From contig JBDKSF010000082.1 in NCBI GenBank assembly GCA_039680785.1, positions 1 through 36,220 on the forward strand: a stretch of DNA of 36,220 nucleotides, written 5' to 3'. Each line of letters begins with the position of its first letter. The stretch's first letter is position 1. The position numbers were made by a program, and so were the translations under genes. Below are positions 25,604 to 33,683 of this stretch, piece after piece. Origin of the DNA: Candidatus Cloacimonas sp. GTDB lineage: Bacteria > Cloacimonadota > Cloacimonadia > Cloacimonadales > Cloacimonadaceae. Under the pieces are notes generated by a model. It ran no database searches and was not told the DNA's origin. It was given only the letters and a program-made list of their open reading frames with translations.

Positions 25604-25650
25604 AGCCCAAATAGTGCCCTCCCATTTTGATGGGTAGCATTATTTGGGCT
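25604..25650 (+). terminator. rho-independent-type terminator after ctp
   Basis: AGCCCAAATAGTGC (25604-25617) pairs with GCATTATTTGGGCT (25637-25650) with one G-T pair. Inside it a second stem, CCCAT-TTTG-ATGGG, closes the loop, giving a long near-continuous hairpin. TTTACTATT follows. It ends the 17-gene run 36 bases after the ctp stop. Confidence 0.75.
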
Positions 25651-25765
25651 TTACTATTACCCAAACTTCAGCTTAGCACAATAAGAACCCAGTAATTTTT
25701 AGCTTTGCAATTACTTATTATTGCCGAAATAATAGTTTGGCGGCTAATTGGACATCGGTCGATTG

Positions 25766-25846
25766 TGTTATACTATAGTAACATATCAGTAACGCTCAAG
25801 TAACGAGATAAGAGCAGTGTTACGGCAGTGTTAGAGTGTTATTACG
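25766..25846. repeat. 11-nt-periodic AGTAAC / AGTGTTA repeat cluster
   Basis: AGTAAC occurs at 25777, 25788 and 25799, exactly 11 bases apart. Inverted-sense AGTGTTA copies follow at 25816 and 25827 (11 apart) and 25835. TGTTATACTAT at 25766 is in phase with the first set. AGTAACGCTC (25788-25797) can pair with GAGTGTTATT (25834-25843) through eight Watson-Crick and two G-T pairs, and GTAAC/GTTAC can form a nested stem. The function is unknown; it may be phased protein-binding sites or a structured RNA. Confidence 0.75.
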
Positions 25847-25976
25847 CAATCGCCTTTCTGCCAAGCAATTAAGATGTTATAGAGCTAACAGGACAAATAC
25901 AAGCTCGTATTATTTAAAATCAATAAGAGAAAAGCGATTTATTTTTATTCGTTTTCTGCAAAAATCTTTTTTTTGC

Positions 25977-26005
25977 TTGACACATTTTTAATTATATTAT
26001 AAAGA
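25977..26005 (+). promoter_or_regulatory. probable promoter of the large secreted protein gene
   Basis: There is a perfect TTGACA at 25977-25982. Downstream TAAAGA begins after 17 bases (26000-26005), or TATAAA after 15 bases (25998-26003). It lies about 95-120 bases before the start codon in a very AT-rich stretch. Confidence 0.45.
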
Positions 26006-26098
26006 GAGAAAATGGAGTTTTAGTTCAGGGTTGTATATGAATGCCTTGGTTAAAAGCGGAAATTTATGTAAACGATAAAACTTTAGTAAGGAGTTATT

Positions 26099-29000
26099 AT
26101 GTGTAAGAACAAATTATCTCTGGTTATGTTGCTCTTCCTATTGATGGCAATAAGCTCTTGGGCAACGGTTAGTGAATATTCGTTTACTTCTACTTTAGCA
26201 ACTTTTACGGAAATGACCGGCGGAACCATCCACGGCACAAATGCCAATGATAATGAGTGTTTTATGGCTATCCCCATCGGTTTTTCCTTTACTTATAACG
26301 AGGTTAGCTACACTACAATCAGCATTGCTTCCAATGGTTTTATTGCTCTGGGCGATACTGTTGTAACCAGTAACACGGCTATAAGTGCCGCTACTGGCAC
26401 AAATAACATTGTCGCTGGCTTAAATCGCGATATTAAATCGCGCGATACAGGTTCCTTAATGTCGCTAAGTAGTGGGACTGCCCCCAACCGTGTTTTTACA
26501 ATTCAGTGGTTACATTATAGAAGATCAGCTTCTGCCACTGCCAATGATGATTTCAGTTTTCAAATTCAGCTGCAGGAAAACGGCAATAAGGTATGCTTTA
26601 TTTACGGTGCTTTTACAACCGTCACTTCCTCTACCAATGCTGCTATTCAGGTAGGTTTGAGAGGAGATACCAATGCTGATTTCAATAATCGAACCACTTC
26701 CACTGATTGGACAGCTACCAATGCCGGAACAGCCAACAATAATTTTTGCACTTTAAGCGCATCTGTCTATCCACCTAATGGTTTAACTTTTACTTTTACT
26801 CCTCTGGTAACTGGCGAACCACCTGCCGCTGCACAAAATCCTGTTCCCGCCAATAATGCAACTAATGTTTCCATATACACGAATCTTAGTTGGGCTCCCG
26901 GAGGTGGAGTAGTGGAGGGCTACAGAATTTATTTGGGAACTGATAATCCCCCTACTAATTTAGTAAACGGAGTTATCCTATATCCAACTGCTTTTAATCC
27001 TGCAGATTTTACTTACAACACAGTATATTATTGGCAAATCGTTCCTTATAATAATTTCGGAAATGCGGTAAATTGCCCCGTGTGGACTTTTACCACTTTA
27101 GCAGATCCAACTGTTTCCACTTTTCCGTGGAACGAAAATTTTGACGGTTTAACTGCTCCTGCTTTGCCTCCTGGATGGTTGACAATAAATGCTAATAACG
27201 ATACTCATACCTGGGCTTCCAATAATGAAATTGCTCATACTTTACCCAACAGCGTAAGAATTAGGTTTAATGAAACAATAGCAATGAACGATTGGTTAAT
27301 TATGCCTCAAATGCAATTGACCCAAGGAATCAATTATATCATAAAATTCTACTATCGCGCGTCCAGTACTCTCCTGCCTGAAAAACTTGCTCTCTATTGG
27401 GGAAATGCGCCAACGGTGGATGCTTTGACCAATGAAATCTACAATAATGATAACATTACAACTACTACTTTCACACCTGCTGAAGTAATTGTAAATCCTT
27501 CTGCCAGTGGAATATATTATTTTGGTTTTAAGGGGTATAGTCAGCCCAATTCATTTTATCTTTACTTAGATACCATTTCTCTGGCAGTGTGGGAGGAAAT
27601 TTTTACTCCACCGGCAAATCTTACGGCTACAATTGATGGTTTTAATGTTCATCTTGCTTGGAATGCTCCCGCGGTGTCAAGAGCTCTATTGGGCTATAAA
27701 ATCTATCGTGATACGGCTTTGATAGCTACTGTATCTTCTCCTGATTCAACCAGTTATGATGATCTTGATCTGGCTTCAGGACTTTATAGCTATTGGGTAA
27801 CCGCTTATTATACTACCGGTGAATCCACTCCTTCCAATACTGTTATGGCTGATGTGGCTCCTATTCTTCCTCCTCCCATAAATCTTACAGCAACGGTTAT
27901 AGAAAGAGATGTAGCTTTGCATTGGAATAACCCGGAAGGTGATTGGATCACTTGGTCGGATATGACTACCGGAAATTCGGTGGGAACTAATTCCGCTATT
28001 GTTTTTGATGTTGCGCATAGATGGACGCACGAAGATCTTCTTCCCTATATGGGGCGCTCAATTTCGCGGGTAGAATTTATTCCTGCCTATGCTAATTGCG
28101 TATATACAATCAAGATCTGGACTGGTGGTTCCGCTACTAACGCTGGAACTTTAGTGCATTCACAAGTAGTGCAAAATCCAGTGATAAATGAATGGAACCG
28201 GGTATTTTTAACTGTCCGTGTCCCAATTCCTGACACTGGTGAACTTTATTATGGTTATGAATGCAACACGCAAGGTGGTTATCCTGCTGGGGCAGATCTG
28301 GGACCACAAATTGAAGGCAAAGGAAATATGATGTTCTTTCAGGGTTCTTGGCAAACCCTTACTCAAATTGCCCCCGCTTTAACTTATAATTGGTCAATTA
28401 GGGCTTTTATGCAATATCCCGTTGCCACCAAAAATATAGTTACTCAAAAAACACTCTCTCCCCGCTCTGAACGCAATGTAGTTGGGTATAAAGTTTATCG
28501 GAATGGAGTTTTACTTTCCACAATTAACAGCGAAGAGATTATTAATTATGTTGATGCTGGTTTGCCAAATGCCACTTATCTTTACAGCGTAACCTCTTTC
28601 TCTCCTGCCGGAGAATCTGAACCCGCCTTGGTAGAGGCAATTGTTAATTTCCAGTTGGCTGAAACAGTTTTTGAAGATGGTTTTGAGGATTATCCTGATT
28701 TTGCCACTACTTTTATTCCTTGGACACTGAGAGACATTGATCTATCCGCCACTTATGAAATTAATGGAATTGATTTTGCCGGCTCTGGAGACCCAATGGC
28801 TTATATTGTGTTTAATCCGTCTGCCACTACCCCTCCCCTAACAACCGTCAATCCTCATTCAGGTGCAAAAATGCTTGCTTCCTTTTCAGCAATGAGTTCT
28901 ATAAATAATGACTGGATGATTGCTCCCAGAGTTCATTTGGGCACAAACAGCACTATTAAATTCTTTGCCAGATCACTTACCGATTCTACCGGTTTGGATA

Positions 29001-29536
29001 GATTCCGCGTTGGCGTTTGTTCTCTGGCAACTATCATTATTCCCGGTTTTATGTATGTAACTGGTCCTACTTATGTGGAAGCTCCCATTGTATGGAATGA
29101 ATATGTATATGACCTTTCTCAGTATGACAATCAGAATGTTTATATTGGTATTCGTTGTGTGTCTTCTCAATCCGGCGCCTTTTTGGTAGATGATTTTAGC
29201 ATTCATTCCGATGGCGGTTATGTTATCGTGAGTAATGATGATCCCTCTGCTCCCGCTTATATCAATGCTTTGAATGGTAACTATCCCAATCCTTTCAATC
29301 CGGAAACCACCATTCGTTTTTCCACTGCAGCCAAAGGTCCTGTTACTATTGATATCTATAATATAAAGGGACAATTGGTCAGGCATTTGGTTAAAGACAA
29401 TTTGGATGCCGGAAATCACACTATCGTTTTCAACGGTAAAGACGATAACGACAATTCTGTTGCCAGCGGAATGTATTTTTATAAAATGCACACTGGAACA
29501 TTTAGTGATACTCGTAAAATGATTATGCTGAAGTAA
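26099..29536 (+). CDS. large secreted multidomain protein with FnIII, cleaved-adhesin-like domains and C-terminal sorting domain
   Basis: A signal peptide (residues 1-22, LVMLLFLLMAISSWA) leads into a beta-rich N-terminal domain (about 25-235). A FnIII-like domain follows (about 245-335), then a cleaved-adhesin-like domain starting FPWNENFDGL at 341, and a FnIII domain (503-588, PPANLTATIDG). A second FnIII begins at about 590, is interrupted at about 614 by a 175-residue beta domain, and resumes at about 790-850 (NVVGYKVYRNG). A second adhesin-like domain spans about 860-1055. The C-terminus (NYPNPFNPETTIRFS at about 1060, ending TRKMIMLK) is a type IX secretion/FlgD-like sorting domain. It is probably exported to or through the outer membrane. 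No protease or glycosidase site is recognisable. AAGGAG lies seven bases before the ATG. Confidence 0.87.
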   Translation: MCKNKLSLVMLLFLLMAISSWATVSEYSFTSTLATFTEMTGGTIHGTNANDNECFMAIPIGFSFTYNEVSYTTISIASNGFIALGDTVVTSNTAISAATGTNNIVAGLNRDIKSRDTGSLMSLSSGTAPNRVFTIQWLHYRRSASATANDDFSFQIQLQENGNKVCFIYGAFTTVTSSTNAAIQVGLRGDTNADFNNRTTSTDWTATNAGTANNNFCTLSASVYPPNGLTFTFTPLVTGEPPAAAQNPVPANNATNVSIYTNLSWAPGGGVVEGYRIYLGTDNPPTNLVNGVILYPTAFNPADFTYNTVYYWQIVPYNNFGNAVNCPVWTFTTLADPTVSTFPWNENFDGLTAPALPPGWLTINANNDTHTWASNNEIAHTLPNSVRIRFNETIAMNDWLIMPQMQLTQGINYIIKFYYRASSTLLPEKLALYWGNAPTVDALTNEIYNNDNITTTTFTPAEVIVNPSASGIYYFGFKGYSQPNSFYLYLDTISLAVWEEIFTPPANLTATIDGFNVHLAWNAPAVSRALLGYKIYRDTALIATVSSPDSTSYDDLDLASGLYSYWVTAYYTTGESTPSNTVMADVAPILPPPINLTATVIERDVALHWNNPEGDWITWSDMTTGNSVGTNSAIVFDVAHRWTHEDLLPYMGRSISRVEFIPAYANCVYTIKIWTGGSATNAGTLVHSQVVQNPVINEWNRVFLTVRVPIPDTGELYYGYECNTQGGYPAGADLGPQIEGKGNMMFFQGSWQTLTQIAPALTYNWSIRAFMQYPVATKNIVTQKTLSPRSERNVVGYKVYRNGVLLSTINSEEIINYVDAGLPNATYLYSVTSFSPAGESEPALVEAIVNFQLAETVFEDGFEDYPDFATTFIPWTLRDIDLSATYEINGIDFAGSGDPMAYIVFNPSATTPPLTTVNPHSGAKMLASFSAMSSINNDWMIAPRVHLGTNSTIKFFARSLTDSTGLDRFRVGVCSLATIIIPGFMYVTGPTYVEAPIVWNEYVYDLSQYDNQNVYIGIRCVSSQSGAFLVDDFSIHSDGGYVIVSNDDPSAPAYINALNGNYPNPFNPETTIRFSTAAKGPVTIDIYNIKGQLVRHLVKDNLDAGNHTIVFNGKDDNDNSVASGMYFYKMHTGTFSDTRKMIMLK

Positions 29537-29559
29537 ATATATTTTAAGCGAAGCTATTG

Positions 29560-29591
29560 AAACCGGAGTTTACCAAAGCTCCGGTTTTTTT
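29560..29591 (+). terminator. rho-independent terminator of the rightward secreted-protein gene
   Basis: AAACCGGAG (29560-29568) and CTCCGGTTT (29579-29587) form a perfect 9-bp stem with a 10-nt loop, followed by further T residues. It starts 24 bases after the stop codon. Confidence 0.88.
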
Positions 29592-29593
29592 AT

Positions 29594-29611
29594 GGAAGAT
29601 TGGCATCTTCC
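29594..29611. repeat. small perfect hairpin between two terminators
   Basis: GGAAGAT and ATCTTCC enclose a four-base loop (TGGC). It lies between the two opposing terminators. It may be an extra termination or processing stem, or chance. Confidence 0.4.
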
Positions 29612-29623
29612 GACACCTATTGT

Positions 29624-29656
29624 AATAAAAAAACCCCCGCATTTTTACGGGGGTTT
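29624..29656 (-). terminator. rho-independent terminator of the leftward secreted-protein gene
   Basis: AAACCCCCG (29631-29639) and CGGGGGTTT (29648-29656) form a perfect stem with an 8-nt loop. Read on the minus strand, the stem is followed by a run of seven T residues, as expected for the gene ending at 29702. Confidence 0.88.
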
Positions 29657-29701
29657 ATTAATACTAAACTGACCAAGGTCAGCATAGTTTATTGCTATTG
29701 G

Positions 29702-32700
29702 TTAATGTCTGTTAGGATTTGCTCCCTCTGCATCAAAAGATACTTTACTGGCTTTTAAAGAACCTTGAGGAACGCTTCTGCCTTTGCTACCTGTCAGATT
29801 GGTAGAAGCAACTACCTTAAAGAACTTTTTAGCTTCAGTTCCAGTATATTCAAAGGAAGTGGTAGTAATGTTATCTGCCAAAAGAACCCAGTTAGTGGGA
29901 AATTCTGCATAAGGATCGTTTGACCCATAAACATCATAACTGGCTGCAGGGCTAAGTGCATTCCAGCTGATGACAGGATTTCCAGTAACAGCACTAATGT
30001 TGGCAGCTGTTTCAGGAATTAAAAGTTCACCACTTTGAACATAAGCATCAATACACCATTCACCAGTTAACCCTGTGAAATAATAGAAAGGCGTTCCCTG
30101 ATTCATTATGTAAGCATAAGGGGTATAATCGTAGGTTTGATCCAGGGCGTAATAACTGCAGGAAGTCATATTCCCAAAAGCAATCCAGAAATAGGGTGTA
30201 TCAATTTGTATGCCATAAGCACTCAGATCAAAAGTAGTCCAAGTTCTGGCAGTGGGGAAATTGATTGTGGAAGGTCCATACAAAACAGATATATTTCCTT
30301 CGGAATCTTCCCCATAAATATACAGGGTGGCATTTGTGGCAGTATAAGTAATACCAGAAACGGATAACAGCTGCAATGTCTGGAAAGTTCCATAAAGCGG
30401 ATTTTCATAATAGACCATCGGTCCCCAAACGATAGATGTAGAACCGTTATATGAGGTTGGTCCGGTCATATCATAGTAAATCCACACAGGATCATTAATT
30501 TCAAAGCTGAATTGCTTAGTAGCGTAGTTATTATGGTCATCCCATGTCTCAAACTTATAAGTTACCTCATCTCCTACTGAAAAGACAGCAGGAATCTCAC
30601 CTGTATAAGTATTTCCGGTCGTGGGAGGAGTCATAGCTATCGGTGCACTCCAAGTTGTTCCACTATTAGTTGAATAATAGAGATTTACACCCATTATAGG
30701 ATTATTGAAAATAGCGTCATCGACTACATTAATGGTAACAGGGAAAGGAAGATCATCCCGCAAAGTATTAATAATGGGCAGATGATTGGAAAATACAGGC
30801 GGCAAAACATCGTCAGTATAGAAGTTTACAGTTACATCATCAATATACCAGGCATTGGCATCATAACCTGTATATTTGAAAGCAATGTAAATTATATTCC
30901 CGGCATAATCACTAAGATTTACTGTTTTCTGAGCCCAAGCAGTGGTGGTTAAATCATCCTGAGCCCAAATTTCTACCCAGTTGGGATTTGTAGGACTCGG
31001 ATCTGTATTTACCAAAACGCCATTGTAAACAGTATAAGGTGCATAGGGATTACGACTCCAGAAAGTTAATGCTCCGGCTCCTGTGGAAGGTAATTGAATG
31101 GCAGGAGTAATCAACCAACCGTTTTGTCCCGGATCAGCTGTTTCAGCACTGAAATTATGACGCACACTATAAGAAGGTGAATGAGAATAAGTAGTAGTAG
31201 GACCGTAAATTGCCCAAGTAGTAGCATCGTTATCTACATTGCCAATAGTCCAACCCGTAGGCATAGCGCCAGAATGTTCAAAGTTCTCTGTCCAAGGGAA
31301 AGTATTTATGGCTGAAGCAATAATATGGAAGGTAAAGATTTCACTTAATGCTTCTTCCTGCCCTTCTACATAAGCACCAACTCTCCAATACCAGGTTTCC
31401 GACGGACTAAAAGTTACCAAATTGTTAGCTACAGGGTTATAGTAACTTACCGTAATTCCTTCCGCCGCATAAGTTGGATTGAAAGAACTCAATTCCAGAT
31501 TTTCCAGTTCTGTATCCATATAAACATTATAGGACTCCGGAAGAGCACCTTGTGAATTAGCTGCCCAGTCCAGATCAAAACCTGTGAAGGGTAAATTTTG
31601 TTGCCCATTGGCAGGATAAACCAGATTGGGGGCAGCCGGAGCTGCAGTTACAGAGAAAATCTGGAAATTATCTATCTGTAAAGGAGTTCCAATCGGTGTA
31701 TTATCATTGGATTGAAAATACCAACGGAAACGAACGGTGCTTCCCGAAAAGTTTGTTATATCACCTGTTACTCCTGTGTAACTTAAAATCATTGAAGCCC
31801 AGGTCTCAGGAGCACTGGAAAAGACATAATTGGAACCATTAGGATCAGCATAAGGATTGCTCATATAATACCAAGCACCATTATGATAGACCTCCCAACC
31901 GAAATAATCGACATCCGGAAAAACACCAGCATCATCATAGGAACCTTTCAACTGAAAGTCCGCAATTATCTGAGTTGCACCTGTGGGCAAAGTAATATCC
32001 GGGCTTTCCACATAATTCATCATATTGGGAACATAGGTTCCAGCATTGTTCATTGAAGACATAATATGAGTGGGTGAAGGAGCATTAGCATCAGTGGCAA
32101 TATGCCAGAAATCACCTGCCGTAGGAACTAAACTGCTATAAGTCATATTATCTTCTTCACCAGTATTAGTGTATCCAGCCAGAGCGATATCATCCACCAT
32201 CACTCCAAACAAGGCAGGTTCATCATCCGTGCAATAAGCAGGATCGGAAGCAAAGGCAAAACGAATTTTTACGCTCGCAGAGCCACTTACCAAATAGCTG
32301 GATAGATTTACGGTAACTGTAGTCCAGTCACGCACTCCACCCCAACCGGAAACTCCCATTCCTTCTCCATGCTCAGAACCAAAAGCATAAGAATTATTGA
32401 AATCATAAACCGGAGAAACAATGGCAGTGGTATCAGGAATTACAGTATAGGTAATACCGGAATTGGTAGATATACGAATATTAAAAGAATCCCAGCCATC
32501 ATATCCACCGCTTGCTCCAGGAGGTTCTAAACCATGTTTCATCTTAAAAGTGAGAGTGCTATTACCAGTGGAAATAGGAATTACCGGTGTATCCAAAACA
32601 AGGTATTGATGGTTATGATATCCACCGTTTCCATTTTCATCTCCCATCCACCAGACATTTCCCTGAGTTCCTCCCGCATTATAAATATGCCACATATTAG

Positions 32701-32893
32701 GTGAGACAGCACCATCATAATGGGTCCAGCCAGTAGCTCCGGATTCAAAATCCTCGGTATAAAATATTTGCCGACTGGCATTTTTAGCTGCATTAATATT
32801 GACTTCATCAGCCACAGCAATAGTTCTACTTATTCCTGCCATTAAAGCACTTATAGCAAAAACCATTGCTAACAGGAATACGAATTTCTTCAT
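29702..32893 (-). CDS. large secreted multidomain beta-rich protein without recognisable sorting domain
   Basis: A signal peptide (FVFLLAMVFAISALMAG, cut near residue 20) precedes a MAM/cleaved-adhesin-like domain (about 45-240, FYTEDFESGATGWTHYDG). A second sandwich follows (about 255-405), then a FnIII-like stretch (about 415-515, PNLVYPANGQQNLPFTG) and another adhesin-like domain starting FPWTENFEHSG at about 525. Further beta domains extend to about 950, with a last FnIII-like unit before the end. The C-terminus is short, basic and lacks the YPNPFNP-type sorting domain seen in the convergent neighbour. It may remain periplasmic or use another anchor. No catalytic motif is visible. TGGAGAT lies six bases before the ATG. 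The 1063 residues appear intact. Confidence 0.85.
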   Translation of the reverse strand: MKKFVFLLAMVFAISALMAGISRTIAVADEVNINAAKNASRQIFYTEDFESGATGWTHYDGAVSPNMWHIYNAGGTQGNVWWMGDENGNGGYHNHQYLVLDTPVIPISTGNSTLTFKMKHGLEPPGASGGYDGWDSFNIRISTNSGITYTVIPDTTAIVSPVYDFNNSYAFGSEHGEGMGVSGWGGVRDWTTVTVNLSSYLVSGSASVKIRFAFASDPAYCTDDEPALFGVMVDDIALAGYTNTGEEDNMTYSSLVPTAGDFWHIATDANAPSPTHIMSSMNNAGTYVPNMMNYVESPDITLPTGATQIIADFQLKGSYDDAGVFPDVDYFGWEVYHNGAWYYMSNPYADPNGSNYVFSSAPETWASMILSYTGVTGDITNFSGSTVRFRWYFQSNDNTPIGTPLQIDNFQIFSVTAAPAAPNLVYPANGQQNLPFTGFDLDWAANSQGALPESYNVYMDTELENLELSSFNPTYAAEGITVSYYNPVANNLVTFSPSETWYWRVGAYVEGQEEALSEIFTFHIIASAINTFPWTENFEHSGAMPTGWTIGNVDNDATTWAIYGPTTTYSHSPSYSVRHNFSAETADPGQNGWLITPAIQLPSTGAGALTFWSRNPYAPYTVYNGVLVNTDPSPTNPNWVEIWAQDDLTTTAWAQKTVNLSDYAGNIIYIAFKYTGYDANAWYIDDVTVNFYTDDVLPPVFSNHLPIINTLRDDLPFPVTINVVDDAIFNNPIMGVNLYYSTNSGTTWSAPIAMTPPTTGNTYTGEIPAVFSVGDEVTYKFETWDDHNNYATKQFSFEINDPVWIYYDMTGPTSYNGSTSIVWGPMVYYENPLYGTFQTLQLLSVSGITYTATNATLYIYGEDSEGNISVLYGPSTINFPTARTWTTFDLSAYGIQIDTPYFWIAFGNMTSCSYYALDQTYDYTPYAYIMNQGTPFYYFTGLTGEWCIDAYVQSGELLIPETAANISAVTGNPVISWNALSPAASYDVYGSNDPYAEFPTNWVLLADNITTTSFEYTGTEAKKFFKVVASTNLTGSKGRSVPQGSLKASKVSFDAEGANPNRH

Positions 32894-32937
32894 AATTATC
32901 TCCAGAAATTTGTATTATTATAGTTTAGGATTGTTAT

Positions 32938-33246
32938 CTAAACAAAGAGCCGATTATCCTCCTTTGGATCGTTTGAGAGATATTTAGCTCTCGTATTTGA
33001 TTTTGACTGGATTAACCAAGTGGGTTTTATGCTGAATATAAATACATCGGTAGCAAGGATATAATGTGCGATGATTATTTCTAACATACCGGCATAAAAG
33101 TATTCAGACAGAAAACCATTATTAGAAGGAGAAGTATAATTTGAGGGATCAATAGTGGAAGAAATGTTTTTATAACTTGCCCCATACATTTTACAGTATG
33201 CTCTGAAAAATAAATTACCGGGACAAATTATAGATTTCACTGTCAC
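32938..33246 (-). CDS. hypothetical 102-codon ORF
   Basis: An unrecognised frame contains PGNLFFRAYCKMYGASY and a hydrophobic stretch (MLEIIIAHYILATDVFIF). GAGG lies just before two in-frame GTG codons (33246 and 33240), and the second has the better spacing. Codon use looks ordinary for the window. It ends 44 bases before the secreted-protein start on the same strand. It could be a small membrane protein, the remnant of a longer gene, or a chance frame. Confidence 0.28.
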   Translation of the reverse strand: MTVKSIICPGNLFFRAYCKMYGASYKNISSTIDPSNYTSPSNNGFLSEYFYAGMLEIIIAHYILATDVFIFSIKPTWLIQSKSNTRAKYLSNDPKEDNRLFV

Positions 33247-33683
33247 CTCAGAATCATTTTTTTAGATCAGTGTAGCATCGTAAATATGTTTAAAGCCAAA
33301 AAAAGAAAACAAACCGGACCGTTAAAACCACTGATTCATATTACATATACAAAATAATTATTCTAATTAAAGATGTCAAGGTTTTTTTTTGCTTTTTAGT
33401 AAATTTTTTCTGTAGATTAAAGTAACTGACTGAGATATAAATGATTATGCCTTTTTACTTGAAGGAGAAGTTTAGATAGTATAGCTTCTTATGGCAAAAT
33501 GAGTTTGCCCAAGCTCCGCAGTTTCGTAAAAAATATTACTCCCGTTTAGGTCTCACTGCCAATTTAGGTTTGGCAGTTTCAGCAAAATTATACGATAATA
33601 AAAAAAGGTTTCATTGAGATTTGTTTAGGTATCAGCTTTTTATAGAAAAAAGGGTTGTATTAGCATTCTTTGGCTGCATAATA
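33247..33683. other. AT-rich intergenic region
   Basis: I see no supportable gene here. It contains a possible leftward promoter at 33351-33379 and a perfect 8-bp hairpin, ACTGCCAA/TTGGCAGT (33555-33562 and 33570-33577, 7-nt loop), about 107 bases past the stop of the leftward OstA-like gene. That hairpin has no proper T-tract on either strand. Confidence 0.5.
33351..33379 (-). promoter_or_regulatory. possible leftward promoter
   Basis: The minus strand has TTGACA (33379-33374), 17 bases, then TATTTT (33356-33351, four of six matches to TATAAT). It could drive the hypothetical ORF and the large secreted-protein gene. The same CTTGACA start is seen in the promoter candidate at 25977. Confidence 0.38.

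Larger units (their letters stand above)
25569..26098. other. intergenic region after ctp, no gene
   Basis: These 530 bases hold no coding frame I can support. They contain the hairpin at 25604-25650, the 11-nt-periodic repeat cluster at 25766-25846, and a promoter-like site at 25977-26005 ahead of the secreted-protein gene. Confidence 0.6.

Noticed and set aside
25777-25846. CRISPR array
   Set aside because: The repeats are only 6-7 bases with 11-base spacing, partly inverted, and no cas genes are present.
28973-29491. 172-codon antisense ORF in the secreted-protein gene
   Set aside because: Opposite frame of a low-complexity beta-rich protein; no start context or motif.
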